A stretch of 57,080 nucleotides of DNA from an uncultured Thalassolituus sp. (GTDB lineage Bacteria > Pseudomonadota > Gammaproteobacteria > Pseudomonadales > Oceanobacteraceae): contig CAJXUK010000017.1 in the NCBI GenBank assembly GCA_913061435.1, positions 1 through 57,080 of the forward strand, in the 5' to 3' direction. Below the pieces are notes generated by a model, which had not been told where the DNA came from, did not search any database, and saw only the letters and a list, made by a program, of their open reading frames with translations. Below, in pieces: positions 37,351-46,413 of this stretch (positions within the stretch are counted from its first letter, which is position 1; every line of letters starts with the position of its first letter). The translations under genes were made by a program, and so were the position numbers.

Positions 37351-38370
37351 ATGAACAAGCAACGAGTTTTAACCGGAATTACCACCACAGGTACTCCGCA
37401 TTTAGGCAACTACGTAGGCGCCATTCGCCCAGCGATTGAAGCCAGCCAAAACAGCAACATTGATTCTTTTTTCTTTTTGGCCGACTACCACGCCCTTATT
37501 AAGTGCCAAGACCCTAAGCTTGTTCACCAATCCACCATGGAAATTGCCGCTACTTGGCTCGCCTTAGGCCTGGATACCGACAACACCCTATTTTATCGCC
37601 AGTCGGATATTCGAGAAATTCCAGAATTAACTTGGATGCTCAACTGCGTTTGCGGTAAAGGCTTAATGAACCGAGCACACGCCTACAAAGGTGCTGTCGA
37701 TGCCAACCTAGAAAACGGAGAAGATGCCGACAAAGCCATCACCATGGGCCTATTTAGCTACCCCATTTTAATGGCAGCCGACATCATCATGTTTGGTGCA
37801 AACAAAGTACCTGTGGGTAAAGATCAGATCCAGCATGTTGAAATGGCCCGTGATATTGCGCAGCGTTTCAACCATTTATTTGCCAGTAAAAAACAGCCTA
37901 TCTTCACCTTGCCAGAATACGAAGTAGGTGACGACGCAGCTATTTTACAAGGGCTAGACGGGCGTAAAATGAGTAAGAGTTATGGCAATACCATTCCATT
38001 ATTCTTAACCGAAAAACAACTGCAAAAACACATTAATAAAATTCAGACCAACTTACTAGAACCTGGCGAAGCGAAAGACCCAGACACATCACCCGTTTTT
38101 CAAATTTGGAAAGCGTTTGCTACCCAAGAGCAAACCGACGAAATGCGCCAAGCATTTGCCGACGGTATAGGCTGGGGTGATGCTAAAAAACGTTTATTTG
38201 GCCTAGTTAATGACGAAATTGGCGAAGCACGTGAGCGTTACAACGATTTATTAACGCGCCCGCAAGACATAGAAGACGAGCTACAAAAAGGCGCGGCAAG
38301 AGCTCGTATAGAAAGCCAACGCATGATAGAAACTGTTCGTCATGCCGTAGGAATTCGTGGTTTAAAATAA
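37351..38370 (+). CDS. trpS: Tryptophan--tRNA ligase
   Basis: A class I aminoacyl-tRNA synthetase of 339 residues. The HIGH-equivalent [10 protein letters not shown] lies near residue 16, and [11 protein letters not shown] carries KMSKS near residue 205. A TTG directly precedes the ATG at 37351 in frame; the ATG is preferred. It shares four bases' proximity with scpA, whose ATG begins 3 bp after the trpS stop, so trpS-scpA-scpB-rluB are likely one operon. Confidence 0.95.
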   Translation: MNKQRVLTGITTTGTPHLGNYVGAIRPAIEASQNSNIDSFFFLADYHALIKCQDPKLVHQSTMEIAATWLALGLDTDNTLFYRQSDIREIPELTWMLNCVCGKGLMNRAHAYKGAVDANLENGEDADKAITMGLFSYPILMAADIIMFGANKVPVGKDQIQHVEMARDIAQRFNHLFASKKQPIFTLPEYEVGDDAAILQGLDGRKMSKSYGNTIPLFLTEKQLQKHINKIQTNLLEPGEAKDPDTSPVFQIWKAFATQEQTDEMRQAFADGIGWGDAKKRLFGLVNDEIGEARERYNDLLTRPQDIEDELQKGAARARIESQRMIETVRHAVGIRGLK

Positions 38371-38373
38371 ACA

Positions 38374-39213
38374 ATGACCAGCCCAACGTCTTTTGCCCTC
38401 ATTCAAGGGCAACCCATGACCCAATTGCCGATGGATTTATACATTCCACCGGACGCATTAGAGATTATCTTAGAGCAGTTTGAAGGCCCGCTGGATTTAC
38501 TGCTTTATCTAATACGCAAACAAAATCTCGACATACTAGAAGTAAACGTAGCCGATATAACCAACCAATACATGGGTTACATCGAGTTAATGCAAACCAT
38601 GCAACTCGAAATAGTGGGTGAGTATCTGGTTATGGCAGCCATGCTGGCCGAAATAAAAAGCCGCATGTTATTACCGCGCAGTAAAACAGAAGAAGACGAA
38701 GAAGAAGGCGACCCAAGGGCAGAATTAATACGACGCTTGCAAGAATATGAGCGTTTTAAAAAAGCCGCAGAAGACATAGAAGAAATGCCACGTATGGGGC
38801 GAGACCACTTTATCGCCAGTGTTGATGCCCCAGAAAAAATTCAGCAATTAGTTCATCCCGACGTAGATATGAAAGAATTAATGCTCGCCATGGGGGCGAT
38901 TATGCGACGCGCGCAGATGTTCGAAAAACACGAAGTAGCCAAAGAAGTTTTGTCCACCCGAGAACGCATGACCAATGTACTAGCGGTATTAAAAGCAGGG
39001 CACTTTGTTAACTTTAGTGATTTATTCACCCCAGAAGAAGGGCGCTTGGGAGTTGTCGTCACATTTTTAGCGATCTTAGAGTTGATCAAAGAATCACTGG
39101 TCGACATTGTTCAGCACGACGTTCTTGGCCCGATTCATGTAAAGGCTCGGGTCGATGGTCCCGGACACATTGAATCGAGTTTGCTAGAAGAAGAAAGCTC
39201 AATAAGTTCTTAA
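38374..39213 (+). CDS. scpA: Segregation and condensation protein A
   Basis: Kleisin subunit that bridges SMC heads together with ScpB. The 279-residue protein has the diagnostic FEGPLDLLLYLIRKQNLDILEVNVADIT (about 36-63) and a C-terminal winged helix (VVTFLAILELIKE). The start at 38374 is favoured because homologues also carry residues before LPMDLYIPPDALE, although an internal ATG at 38416 has a better AAGGG ribosome site. Overlapping function with the JetABC-type complex at 7.7-13.8 kb is possible, but they are distinct SMC families. Confidence 0.94.
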   Translation: MTSPTSFALIQGQPMTQLPMDLYIPPDALEIILEQFEGPLDLLLYLIRKQNLDILEVNVADITNQYMGYIELMQTMQLEIVGEYLVMAAMLAEIKSRMLLPRSKTEEDEEEGDPRAELIRRLQEYERFKKAAEDIEEMPRMGRDHFIASVDAPEKIQQLVHPDVDMKELMLAMGAIMRRAQMFEKHEVAKEVLSTRERMTNVLAVLKAGHFVNFSDLFTPEEGRLGVVVTFLAILELIKESLVDIVQHDVLGPIHVKARVDGPGHIESSLLEEESSISS

Positions 39214-39227
39214 AGGTTATTTAAGCA

Positions 39228-40274
39228 ATGGAATTAGCCAAACTAAAACAGATTATTGAAGGCGCATTAATGGCCAGCGGTGAAGTGCTGGCCATAGAGC
39301 GCATACAGCTGTTATTTGACGATTATGACCAGCCCAAAAGTAACCAAATTAAACAAGCCCTCGACAGTTTAATAGAAGACTATAAAGATCGTGGCATTGA
39401 ACTGATCGAAGTCGCATCGGGATATCGATTTCAAGTACGCAAAGAAGTAGCACCCTGGGTAACTCGCTTATGGGAAGAAAAGCCCCAGCGTTACTCTCGT
39501 GCCTTGCTCGAAACTTTATCGCTCATCGCCTATCGCCAACCCATTACCCGTGGCGACATCGAAGACGTTCGCGGGGTTGCCGTAAGCAGCAACATCATTC
39601 GCACCTTATTAGACCGCGAATGGGTAAGAGTGGTTGGCCATCGTGATGTACCGGGCCGACCCGCCATGTACGCGACCACAAAACAGTTTTTAAATTATTT
39701 CAGCTTAAAGAGCCTAGATGAACTCCCCAGCTTAGATGAAATACGCGAAATAGATGACGCCAACCAAAGTTTGGATCTGATTAATGCCGAGAAAAAAGCC
39801 TCGGTCAATCGCGAATACACCTTTGCCAGCGAAGAAGAAGTGGCTGCTCGTGGTGAAGAAGTACTGGCAGAAACAGAACTCGAATTAGAACAAGCTGAAA
39901 AATTGATGCGTCAGGTAGAAGACAATGTCTTCAATCAGCCGGAAGAAAATACGGATGAGGAAGAACAAAACTCATTAGCTGCGTTGGCCGACAAAGCCCA
40001 GCAGCGTTTAACTTCAAGCGACAGCGACAGCGACAGCGACAGCGAAAGCAACAGTGCCAGTAACAGCGACAGCAACAGTGCCAGCTCCGTAGATGTTGCC
40101 GATAAAATTGCAGAACACCAAGCGCGTTTAGCCTCAGCAGACAACGCAAGCACAAGCATTAAAAGTGCTGACGCCGCAGAAGAAAGAGAGCTTACCTTGT
40201 TAGAACAACAAGAGCAGCTGATGCAAAAACTTCTGCGAGAACAAGCGGAAAAAAATTCCTTGTTTGACGACTGA
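39228..40274 (+). CDS. scpB: Segregation and condensation protein B
   Basis: Dimeric winged-helix partner of ScpA. The conserved core occupies about 1-175 (EGALMASGEVLAIERI; ALLETLSLIAYRQPITRGDIEDVRGVAVSS; GHRDVPGRPAMYATT). Homologues end soon after this; here the chain continues to 348 residues with a Glu-rich helix, then a Ser/Asp/Asn low-complexity stretch coded by AGCGAC hexamers (40017-40046), then a Gln-rich end. The tail is probably disordered and dispensable. It lies 14 bp after scpA. Confidence 0.94.
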   Translation: MELAKLKQIIEGALMASGEVLAIERIQLLFDDYDQPKSNQIKQALDSLIEDYKDRGIELIEVASGYRFQVRKEVAPWVTRLWEEKPQRYSRALLETLSLIAYRQPITRGDIEDVRGVAVSSNIIRTLLDREWVRVVGHRDVPGRPAMYATTKQFLNYFSLKSLDELPSLDEIREIDDANQSLDLINAEKKASVNREYTFASEEEVAARGEEVLAETELELEQAEKLMRQVEDNVFNQPEENTDEEEQNSLAALADKAQQRLTSSDSDSDSDSESNSASNSDSNSASSVDVADKIAEHQARLASADNASTSIKSADAAEERELTLLEQQEQLMQKLLREQAEKNSLFDD

Positions 40275-40325
40275 TGTGAATTATTCGTTAAATATAACTG
40301 TAAAAAAGAAAGGTTGTAAAAACCC

Positions 40326-41162
40326 ATGAATGAACGCCTACAAAAATTACTAGCGATAGCCGGATTAGGATCACGTCGAGAAATTGAACGTTGGATCGTC
40401 GACGGACGCATTAAAGTAAACGGCGAAATTGCCGAACTGGGCCAGCGCGCCAGTCACTTCGACAAAATTCACATTGACGGCAAAGAAATCAAACTAGAAG
40501 GCGTTGGTAAAACTCGCCGTATCTTGGCGTACAACAAACCAGAAGGCGAAGTGTGCACACAACACGACCCAGAAGGCCGCCCAACCGTATTCGACAAACT
40601 GCCAAAACTCAAAGGCGAGCGCTGGGTAAACGTGGGTCGACTAGACATTAACACCAGTGGCTTATTGTTATTCACCACCGACGGTGAACTAGCCAACAAG
40701 CTGATGCATCCTTCCTCGGGTATCGACCGCGAATACGCCGTACGCGTGCGCGGAGAAGTCACCGAAGAAATGATCAAAAACCTCAAAGCAGGCGTTATGC
40801 TAGAAGACGGCATGGCAAAATTTACCGACGTACAATACTTTGATGGCGACGGCTCAAACCAGTGGTATCACGTAGTATTGATGGAAGGTAAAAAACGCGA
40901 AGTACGTCGACTGTGGGATTCGCAAGGCGTAACCGTAAGTCGTCTAAAGCGCGTAAGATACGGCTGCATCTTCATGCCAAAACAAGTACCCGTAGGCACC
41001 TGGATAGAACTCAAGCAAAAAGAAGCAGACGACTTATCGGCCTTGGCAGGAGTAGAAAACAAACCGGTGAAACACCTAGACGGCCAAGAAAAAGAGAAAT
41101 ACGAACGCCAAGCGCGTAAGCAAAAAGTGCGTCAAAAACCCACGTTCAAAAAACGTTCTTAA
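40326..41162 (+). CDS. rluB: 23S rRNA pseudouridine(2605) synthase
   Basis: A RsuA-family enzyme that isomerises U2605 in 23S rRNA. The N-terminal S4 RNA-binding domain (about 1-60; [20 protein letters not shown]) precedes the catalytic domain with the Asp in [19 protein letters not shown] (about 104-122). The basic C-terminal tail ([17 protein letters not shown]) is typical. Last gene of the probable trpS-scpA-scpB-rluB operon; scpAB-rluB is a widely conserved order. Confidence 0.95.
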   Translation: MNERLQKLLAIAGLGSRREIERWIVDGRIKVNGEIAELGQRASHFDKIHIDGKEIKLEGVGKTRRILAYNKPEGEVCTQHDPEGRPTVFDKLPKLKGERWVNVGRLDINTSGLLLFTTDGELANKLMHPSSGIDREYAVRVRGEVTEEMIKNLKAGVMLEDGMAKFTDVQYFDGDGSNQWYHVVLMEGKKREVRRLWDSQGVTVSRLKRVRYGCIFMPKQVPVGTWIELKQKEADDLSALAGVENKPVKHLDGQEKEKYERQARKQKVRQKPTFKKRS

Positions 41163-41254
41163 AAAGTAGGTTATTTAATGTAGGTTATTTAATGTAGGTT
41201 GCCCTTTAGGGCAACACTTACATCATTGTCGGGCTTAATCCCAGCCTACTTTTT
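41161..41254. terminator. Nested hairpins and tandem repeats after rluB
   Basis: A 10-bp outer stem pairs exactly (41161-41170 with 41245-41254) and ends in five T residues. Inside are two tandem 14-bp copies of gtaggttatttaat (41166-41179, 41180-41193), a partial third, and a second perfect 7-bp hairpin GTTGCCC/GGGCAAC (41198-41204 with 41209-41215). It likely terminates rluB, and perhaps the convergent diguanylate cyclase gene too. It resembles a repeat at 46211-46232. Confidence 0.65.
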
Positions 41255-41275
41255 ATTGCAACCTAAACGCAATGC

Positions 41276-42232
41276 CTAGTTAGTTGCTAGCATTATTTCT
41301 TCACGATCTGTTACCACTTGGTTGCGACCATTGTTTTTGGCTTTGTACAAGGCTTCATCTGCTCGTTCGGTCAGAGTATGCATGGTATCAGACGGGTACA
41401 TTGTGGCGCTGCCAAGGCTGGCGGTGATATTAAATTTGCCTTTTTTGTTATGTTCAAAGCACACTTTTTTAATCGCTAAACGAATTCGTTCAGCCACTCT
41501 GTGGGCGTCTGTGCTGTCGGCGCTGGCCAGCATAACCAAAAATTCTTCGCCACCATAACGGAAGCACATATCGGTTTGGCGAATACAGGTCGCAATGCAA
41601 TCCACGACTTGTTTTAACACCGTATCACCCATGGCATGGCCATAGTGATCGTTTATGTTTTTAAAATCATCAAGGTCTATCATTAATACCGAAAGCGGTA
41701 AGCCATGGCGTTTAGCCAGCTCCACTTCACGCTCTAAGGTTTTATCCAAGGCGATGCGATTTCCAGCCCCTGTTAGCGGGTCACGAAAAGCAGCCGCTAA
41801 CGCTTCGGCGTAACGAGCAGAGTTGCGCAAAGGATAAACCAAGGTGCTGATCATGCCTTCAATATTGGCCAATTCGTGTTCACGAAAGCGAGTATTGCGG
41901 CTAAATGTCAGTTCACCAACATAATCTTTGTTGGTGGTTAAGCGGTACGAGCAGCTGTGTACGCCCTCTTTACCAACACTGTGCAAAAGATTTTGATTGC
42001 TGTTACTAAAGCTAATACCGTCAACCAACACGGCATGTTGCAATTCAGAAAAGAAAATTTCTAAAATTTGTTCCAGCTCTAAGGTCGTCTGTAAACGACT
42101 GGCTAATTTTATAAGCAATTCAGGTTTAAGATCGGGCTTGGGCATTAGATCTGAAAATGCCGCTATTTGCTTATCTTCAGTTAATGCTGCTCGACTGCTG
42201 CTCTGCAAGCGCGTAACCATATGCAACCTCAT
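41276..42232 (-). CDS. Diguanylate cyclase with GAF-like sensor domain
   Basis: A 318-residue soluble protein. The N-terminal ~40-140 region looks like a GAF-type domain. The GGDEF domain (about 145-315) has an active GGEEF at 227-231 and a product-inhibition I-site RQTD at 218-221, correctly five residues upstream. It should make c-di-GMP from two GTP with feedback control. The ligand of the sensor part is unknown. It stands alone after yciK, and with the BdlA-like protein it indicates biofilm/c-di-GMP signalling in this region. Confidence 0.92.
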   Translation of the reverse strand: MRLHMVTRLQSSSRAALTEDKQIAAFSDLMPKPDLKPELLIKLASRLQTTLELEQILEIFFSELQHAVLVDGISFSNSNQNLLHSVGKEGVHSCSYRLTTNKDYVGELTFSRNTRFREHELANIEGMISTLVYPLRNSARYAEALAAAFRDPLTGAGNRIALDKTLEREVELAKRHGLPLSVLMIDLDDFKNINDHYGHAMGDTVLKQVVDCIATCIRQTDMCFRYGGEEFLVMLASADSTDAHRVAERIRLAIKKVCFEHNKKGKFNITASLGSATMYPSDTMHTLTERADEALYKAKNNGRNQVVTDREEIMLATN

Positions 42233-42423
42233 TCATAAAAATCTTTATTTATTTGCAAAGTTAAGTGCGAGAACTGTGCCAATTTTTTAATGAATAAAAT
42301 TTCTATATAAATCAATAGGTTAAGGGTTTGGCAGGAGCGTGATAAGGAAATGATAGAAGTTTGACGATATTAAAGATCAGCAAGTGTCGATTTTATGGCT
42401 ACTTACTGATCCTCGATGTATTT

Positions 42424-43179
42424 TTATTTGACGGTTTGAGCGTCTAAGGCTTGGCCATTAACATGCTTGGATTCATCACTCATTAAATACACATGAATAT
42501 CCATAATATCGGCGGCAGTTTTTAAATGCTCAGGATTCTCAGCCGGATAAGCGTCTGCGCGCATGCTGGTTCTAGTAGCACCCGGATTTAATGTATTTAC
42601 GCGAATGTTGCGGCTGTCGTATAGCTCTTGCGCCAAAATTTGCATCATACCTTCGATTGCAAACTTAGACACCGAATAAGCCCCCCAAAACGCACGCCCT
42701 TCGCGGCCAACGCTAGACGAGGTTAATACCAGTGACGCACCATGAGGAGAGCGCTCTAATAAAGGCGTAATCGATTTCGCCAATAAAAACTGACCATTAA
42801 CGTTAATGTCCATCACTTGTTTCCAAGCGGCCCAATTATAGCCTTCAATCGGTGCTTTTTGGCCCAGCACACCGGCATTTAACAGTGCGCCGTCTAAGCG
42901 GCCAAACTCAGCGGCAATTAAATCCGCCAGTTCAATAAATTTCTCTTCATCGTTACAGCCTAAATCAAACGGCAACACCGCAGCTTGCGGCAAACCTTCC
43001 GACTCTATGCGGTCGTAAACGGCTTCTAGCATATCTTGAGTTCGGCCCAATAAAATAACCGTAGCGCCTTCGCGGGCATAGGCTAATGCGGCATGTGCGC
43101 CAATACCGTAACTTGCGCCTGTCACTAAAATGACGCGATCTTTTAATTTTAAGGGTGTTTCAGCGGCTGCTTGACTCAT
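42424..43179 (-). CDS. yciK: YciK-family short-chain dehydrogenase
   Basis: A 251-residue SDR oxidoreductase. Cofactor motif VTGASYGIGAH begins near residue 19, NAGVLG is near 102, and the catalytic Ser and YSVSK follow in LVLTSSSVGREGRAFWGAYSVSK. Substrate unknown. It is last of the ubiG-mupP-yciK series, as in pseudomonads. The 100-bp gap to mupP holds two copies of a 10-bp palindrome. Confidence 0.93.
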   Translation of the reverse strand: MSQAAAETPLKLKDRVILVTGASYGIGAHAALAYAREGATVILLGRTQDMLEAVYDRIESEGLPQAAVLPFDLGCNDEEKFIELADLIAAEFGRLDGALLNAGVLGQKAPIEGYNWAAWKQVMDINVNGQFLLAKSITPLLERSPHGASLVLTSSSVGREGRAFWGAYSVSKFAIEGMMQILAQELYDSRNIRVNTLNPGATRTSMRADAYPAENPEHLKTAADIMDIHVYLMSDESKHVNGQALDAQTVK

Positions 43180-43215
43180 CTTTTTCTCTTAATTGTACGC
43201 TAATGATTAAAAGGG

Positions 43216-43248
43216 TTGCCGCTAGCGGCAAATACATTCCGCTAGCGG
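43216..43248. promoter_or_regulatory. Twin CCGCTAGCGG palindromes upstream of yciK
   Basis: CCGCTAGCGG occurs at 43219-43228 and again at 43239-43248, exactly 20 bp centre to centre; the first extends to a perfect 16-bp palindrome (43216-43231). The spacing of about two helical turns suits two operator half-complexes. The two copies can equally pair with each other as a 10-bp RNA hairpin with a 10-nt loop. Which is used cannot be decided here. Confidence 0.5.
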
Positions 43249-43279
43249 TCATCTTGTATTAAATTGCTCATTGATCGAG

Positions 43280-44011
43280 CTATAAAGATTGTAATAACTG
43301 GGTTACTTGCAGTGCGCTATCCACCAACAAGTCTGCTTGCCAATCTGCTGGGTCATCACTGGCTTCTATATAGCCATAAAGAGTAGCAATGGTGAACATA
43401 TTAGCAGCATTACCGGCTTCTATATCGCGCAAATGATCACCCAAATACCAGCAATTTTCTGGCGCTACATTAATTGATTTTGCGGCTAAAAATAGCGGGT
43501 CGGGGAAGGGCTTGGTTTTTGCCACATCGTCTGGGCAAACCAATACCGAACAAGAGGCTAAAATAGGCAACTTATCGGCCAAGCGTTCTAACAAAATTTC
43601 GGTATACAAGCGCGGCTTATTGGTCACTATGCCCCACGGCAAACCGCCGTCGTTACAAGCCTGTAACAGTTCGGTGGTACCGGCAAACAAATCACTTTTT
43701 TCACCTAAATGAATAGTATACAAATCGAGCAAGCGTTGTCTTTGGGCGATTAATAGTTCTTTATTTTCATCGTCGTCAACGGGGGGTAAGCTTGCAACAG
43801 GTGGTAAATCCAATGCCAAGCGCGTTAATGCCCAGCCGCCGTTAGAAACTTGTAAGCGTATAGTGCTTTCTGCTAATAAAGGCTTGCCCAGTTCTTGGCG
43901 CAAAGTATTTACTGCCGGGAAAAAATCCGGCGCGGTATCCATTAAAGTGCCGTCTAGATCAAACAGCAATGCTTGTGGGTTGGGTAAACTATCTGTCTGC
44001 GAAGTGGTCAT
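43280..44011 (-). CDS. mupP: N-acetylmuramic acid 6-phosphate phosphatase / HAD hydrolase
   Basis: A HAD-superfamily phosphatase of 243 residues. Motif I DLDGTLMDT has nucleophile D18 and D20, followed by VTNKPR (motif II), a conserved lysine in KTKPFPDP, and motif IV YLGDHLRDIEAG. By sequence alone it could be a phosphoglycolate phosphatase. The ubiG-mupP-yciK context, as recalled for Pseudomonas, points to MupP of the peptidoglycan-recycling pathway that bypasses de novo UDP-MurNAc synthesis. Its ATG overlaps the ubiG stop by one base (TAATG), implying translational coupling. Confidence 0.86.
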   Translation of the reverse strand: MTTSQTDSLPNPQALLFDLDGTLMDTAPDFFPAVNTLRQELGKPLLAESTIRLQVSNGGWALTRLALDLPPVASLPPVDDDENKELLIAQRQRLLDLYTIHLGEKSDLFAGTTELLQACNDGGLPWGIVTNKPRLYTEILLERLADKLPILASCSVLVCPDDVAKTKPFPDPLFLAAKSINVAPENCWYLGDHLRDIEAGNAANMFTIATLYGYIEASDDPADWQADLLVDSALQVTQLLQSL

Positions 44012-44754
44012 TACGCTGACTCGCCGCTGGCTTTCTTATCTGTGGCTTTTTCGCAAGCAACCAAATAATTAACGTCCACATCGTTATCAACCAGCTTATA
44101 GTTTTTCGAAATAGGGTTGTAAGTCATGCCCGTCATATGAATTTGCGTCAAACCGACAGGGCGACACCAGCGCGCCAATTCGGCCGGTTTAATAAACTTT
44201 TCATAATCATGAGTGCCAGTAGGCACTAACTTCAAAATATATTCAGCGCCAATTACCGCCATTAAATAACTTTTGGGATTGCGATTAATGGTAGAAAAAA
44301 ACACCTTACCACCGGGCTTAACCAACTTAGCACAAGCACGCACAATGGACTCTGGGTTAGGCACATGCTCAAGCATTTCTAAGCAAGTCACAATATCAAA
44401 TGACTCTGGGTGAGCGTCGGCAAAATCTTCCACCGGAACACACTGATAATCTACCTGAACGCCAGATTCAAGGGCATGCAAATTGGCGGTATCCAAATTC
44501 GCTTGGCCTAAATCTAAACCCGTCACTTGCGCCCCACGCAGCGCCATACCTTCGCTTAAAATCCCGCCACCACAACCTACATCTAATACCTTTTTACCGG
44601 CAAGAGGTGCATGTTCTTCAATATAGTTAGTGCGTAACGGATTAATTTCATGCAGCGGCTTAAATTCGCTTTCCAAATCCCACCAACGAGTAGCAATGGC
44701 TTCAAATTTAGCAATCTCTGCGCTATCAACGTTCACACTTTTCAAATCTGACAT
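44011..44754 (-). CDS. ubiG: Ubiquinone biosynthesis O-methyltransferase
   Basis: A SAM-dependent enzyme that performs both O-methylations of ubiquinone synthesis. 247 residues. Opening motif [19 protein letters not shown] is UbiG-specific. The SAM motif [16 protein letters not shown] begins at residue 56, and the [13 protein letters not shown] region lies near 123. It is expressed with mupP (1-bp overlap). Confidence 0.96.
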   Translation of the reverse strand: MSDLKSVNVDSAEIAKFEAIATRWWDLESEFKPLHEINPLRTNYIEEHAPLAGKKVLDVGCGGGILSEGMALRGAQVTGLDLGQANLDTANLHALESGVQVDYQCVPVEDFADAHPESFDIVTCLEMLEHVPNPESIVRACAKLVKPGGKVFFSTINRNPKSYLMAVIGAEYILKLVPTGTHDYEKFIKPAELARWCRPVGLTQIHMTGMTYNPISKNYKLVDNDVDVNYLVACEKATDKKASGESA

Positions 44755-44824
44755 GCTTAACCCCAGGTGTATAACAAGTGTCTATATAATAATTTAATGG
44801 CCGTTATTCTAACTGTATTAAAAA

Positions 44825-46171
44825 TTACTTAACAGTCGCGGCGTTAATCTTCTGTGCCCAAGACTTTGCTTGAGTCATTAATTCAGATTCATTTAACGTA
44901 GTCAGTTTACCACCGCTCAAAACACAGCGGCCATGCACCCAAACATGACTCACCTGAGTCGATTTTGCGCAATAAACCAAATGAGAAACTGGGTCAAATA
45001 CCGGCTGGCTGGATAAAACGTTTAAATCAATCGCCTGTATGTCCGCCGCTTTCCCCACTTTTAAAGACCCTGTTACTTCATCTAACCCCAGCGCTTTAGC
45101 ACCGCCCAGTGTTGCCATGGTTAACGCGGCAATCGCAGGGACCGAACTGGCATCTTGGCTAACCCCTTTGGCTAACAACGCTGCAGTTTTAGTCTCGCTA
45201 AACATATCTAAATCATTATTGCTGGCCGCACCATCAGTGCCAATCGCCACCACAATATTGGCATTCGACAAGTTAGAAATAGGGCAAAAACCGCTAGCAA
45301 GTTTTAAGTTCGACTCAGGGCAATGCACCACCGACACCCCAGTTTTTTGCAAAATATCAATATCCGAATCATCAATCTGAGTCATGTGAACACAACTCAC
45401 ACGCTCATTTAAAAAACCAATATCATGCAAGCGCTGGCTAGGGCGCTGGTTAAATTTCTCTAAACTCTCGCCGACTTCAAAAGCGGTTTCATGCAGATGA
45501 ATTTGTACAGGCATATCTAATTGATCAGCCAGCATGGTGATTTCTTTTAAAGGCTCGTCAGACACCGTATAAGGTGCATGGGGGCCAAAACCGATACTCA
45601 CCAAACCAGCATCGTTCATCGGATGGGATTTAAAACGATCATTGCACTCAACTGCCTTGCGAATGTATTCATCAGCATTTTGCGCATAGTTGGTTGGAAA
45701 ATCCAAAACTGGGGTAAAACACACCGCACGGATACCCGCTTTTAAAGCCGCTTCGCCACTTTGCTGAGGATAAAAATACATATCGGCAAAGGTAGTCGTG
45801 CCGCCCTGAATCATCTCGGCAATCGCCAGCTCAGTGCCTTGCTCAACAAAGGTTTCGTCAACATGCTGGCCTTCTGCAGGCCAAATGTGTTCTTGCAACC
45901 AAGTCATTAGCGGCAAATCGTCTGCTAAACCTCTAAATAAAGACATAGCCGCATGCCCGTGGGCGTTAACCCAACCCGGCATCAACACCTGATCACCCAA
46001 ATCCAAAACTTCATCTGCGCGATAAGAGCAATTCGCTTGGGGTTCAATCGCCGCAATTAATCCGTCTTTAATTAAAATGCAATGATCAATTAACACGGCT
46101 TTATCGGAAATAGGTTCAATAGGTACAATCCACCTAGCGTTTAAGCGTAAATCAGCAGTGGGGGATGTCAT
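44825..46171 (-). CDS. mtaD: 5-methylthioadenosine/S-adenosylhomocysteine deaminase (TRZ/ATZ family)
   Basis: An amidohydrolase-superfamily metal enzyme of 448 residues. HxH metal ligands are in VNAHGHAAMSLFRG; others are in IGFGPHAPYT, VQIHLHET, the HCPESNLKLASG segment and GTDGAASNNDLDM, the MtaD/SAH-deaminase-like pattern. It likely deaminates MTA, feeding methionine salvage. The ATG at 46171 has AGGAGA seven bases upstream; an ATG 36 bp earlier adds an unconserved stretch. It lies upstream of ubiG and divergent from gyrA, as in pseudomonads but without mtnA. Confidence 0.9.
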   Translation of the reverse strand: MTSPTADLRLNARWIVPIEPISDKAVLIDHCILIKDGLIAAIEPQANCSYRADEVLDLGDQVLMPGWVNAHGHAAMSLFRGLADDLPLMTWLQEHIWPAEGQHVDETFVEQGTELAIAEMIQGGTTTFADMYFYPQQSGEAALKAGIRAVCFTPVLDFPTNYAQNADEYIRKAVECNDRFKSHPMNDAGLVSIGFGPHAPYTVSDEPLKEITMLADQLDMPVQIHLHETAFEVGESLEKFNQRPSQRLHDIGFLNERVSCVHMTQIDDSDIDILQKTGVSVVHCPESNLKLASGFCPISNLSNANIVVAIGTDGAASNNDLDMFSETKTAALLAKGVSQDASSVPAIAALTMATLGGAKALGLDEVTGSLKVGKAADIQAIDLNVLSSQPVFDPVSHLVYCAKSTQVSHVWVHGRCVLSGGKLTTLNESELMTQAKSWAQKINAATVK

Positions 46172-46210
46172 GGTGGTGTCTCCTATAAAATTTCGTCGAT
46201 TATACACTTT

Positions 46211-46232
46211 GTCCGGCTAAACTCGGACCTAC
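46211..46232. repeat. Short GTCCG...CGGACCTAC hairpin repeat
   Basis: A 5-bp stem (46211-46215 with 46224-46228) is followed by CTAC; a second cgacctac lies 17 bp on. It resembles parts of the structure after rluB (gtcgggcttaatcccag...cctac at 41228-41249), suggesting a second small repeat family. It lies in the mtaD-gyrA divergent gap. Confidence 0.4.
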
Positions 46233-46307
46233 TTTAAAACGTTATTCGACCTACATTATTATAGAAGCATGAAAGAAGGGCGAAAGACTAGGTATCTTGT
46301 TGATTTG

Positions 46308-46316
46308 TGGTATGAT
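46308..46316 (+). promoter_or_regulatory. Candidate extended -10 promoter for gyrA
   Basis: TGG-TATGAT at 46308-46316 fits an extended -10 element (TGnTATAAT type), and no good -35 is seen at 17 bp, as is common for such promoters. The gyrA ATG is 98 bp downstream, leaving a leader of about 90 nt with no obvious structure. Confidence 0.42.
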
Positions 46317-46413
46317 TTGGCCCAAATTATAAACGTTAATAACAAGGATCGGGTGCGGTTTTCACCATAAACCACATTCGACACGACAGGCCAACAGTCT
46401 ATGGGTAAGAACG

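Noticed and set aside
46401..46413. Upstream ATG at 46401 as the gyrA start
   Set aside because: It is out of frame with gyrA; the ATG at 46414 gives the canonical numbering with Ser83, Asp87 and Tyr122.
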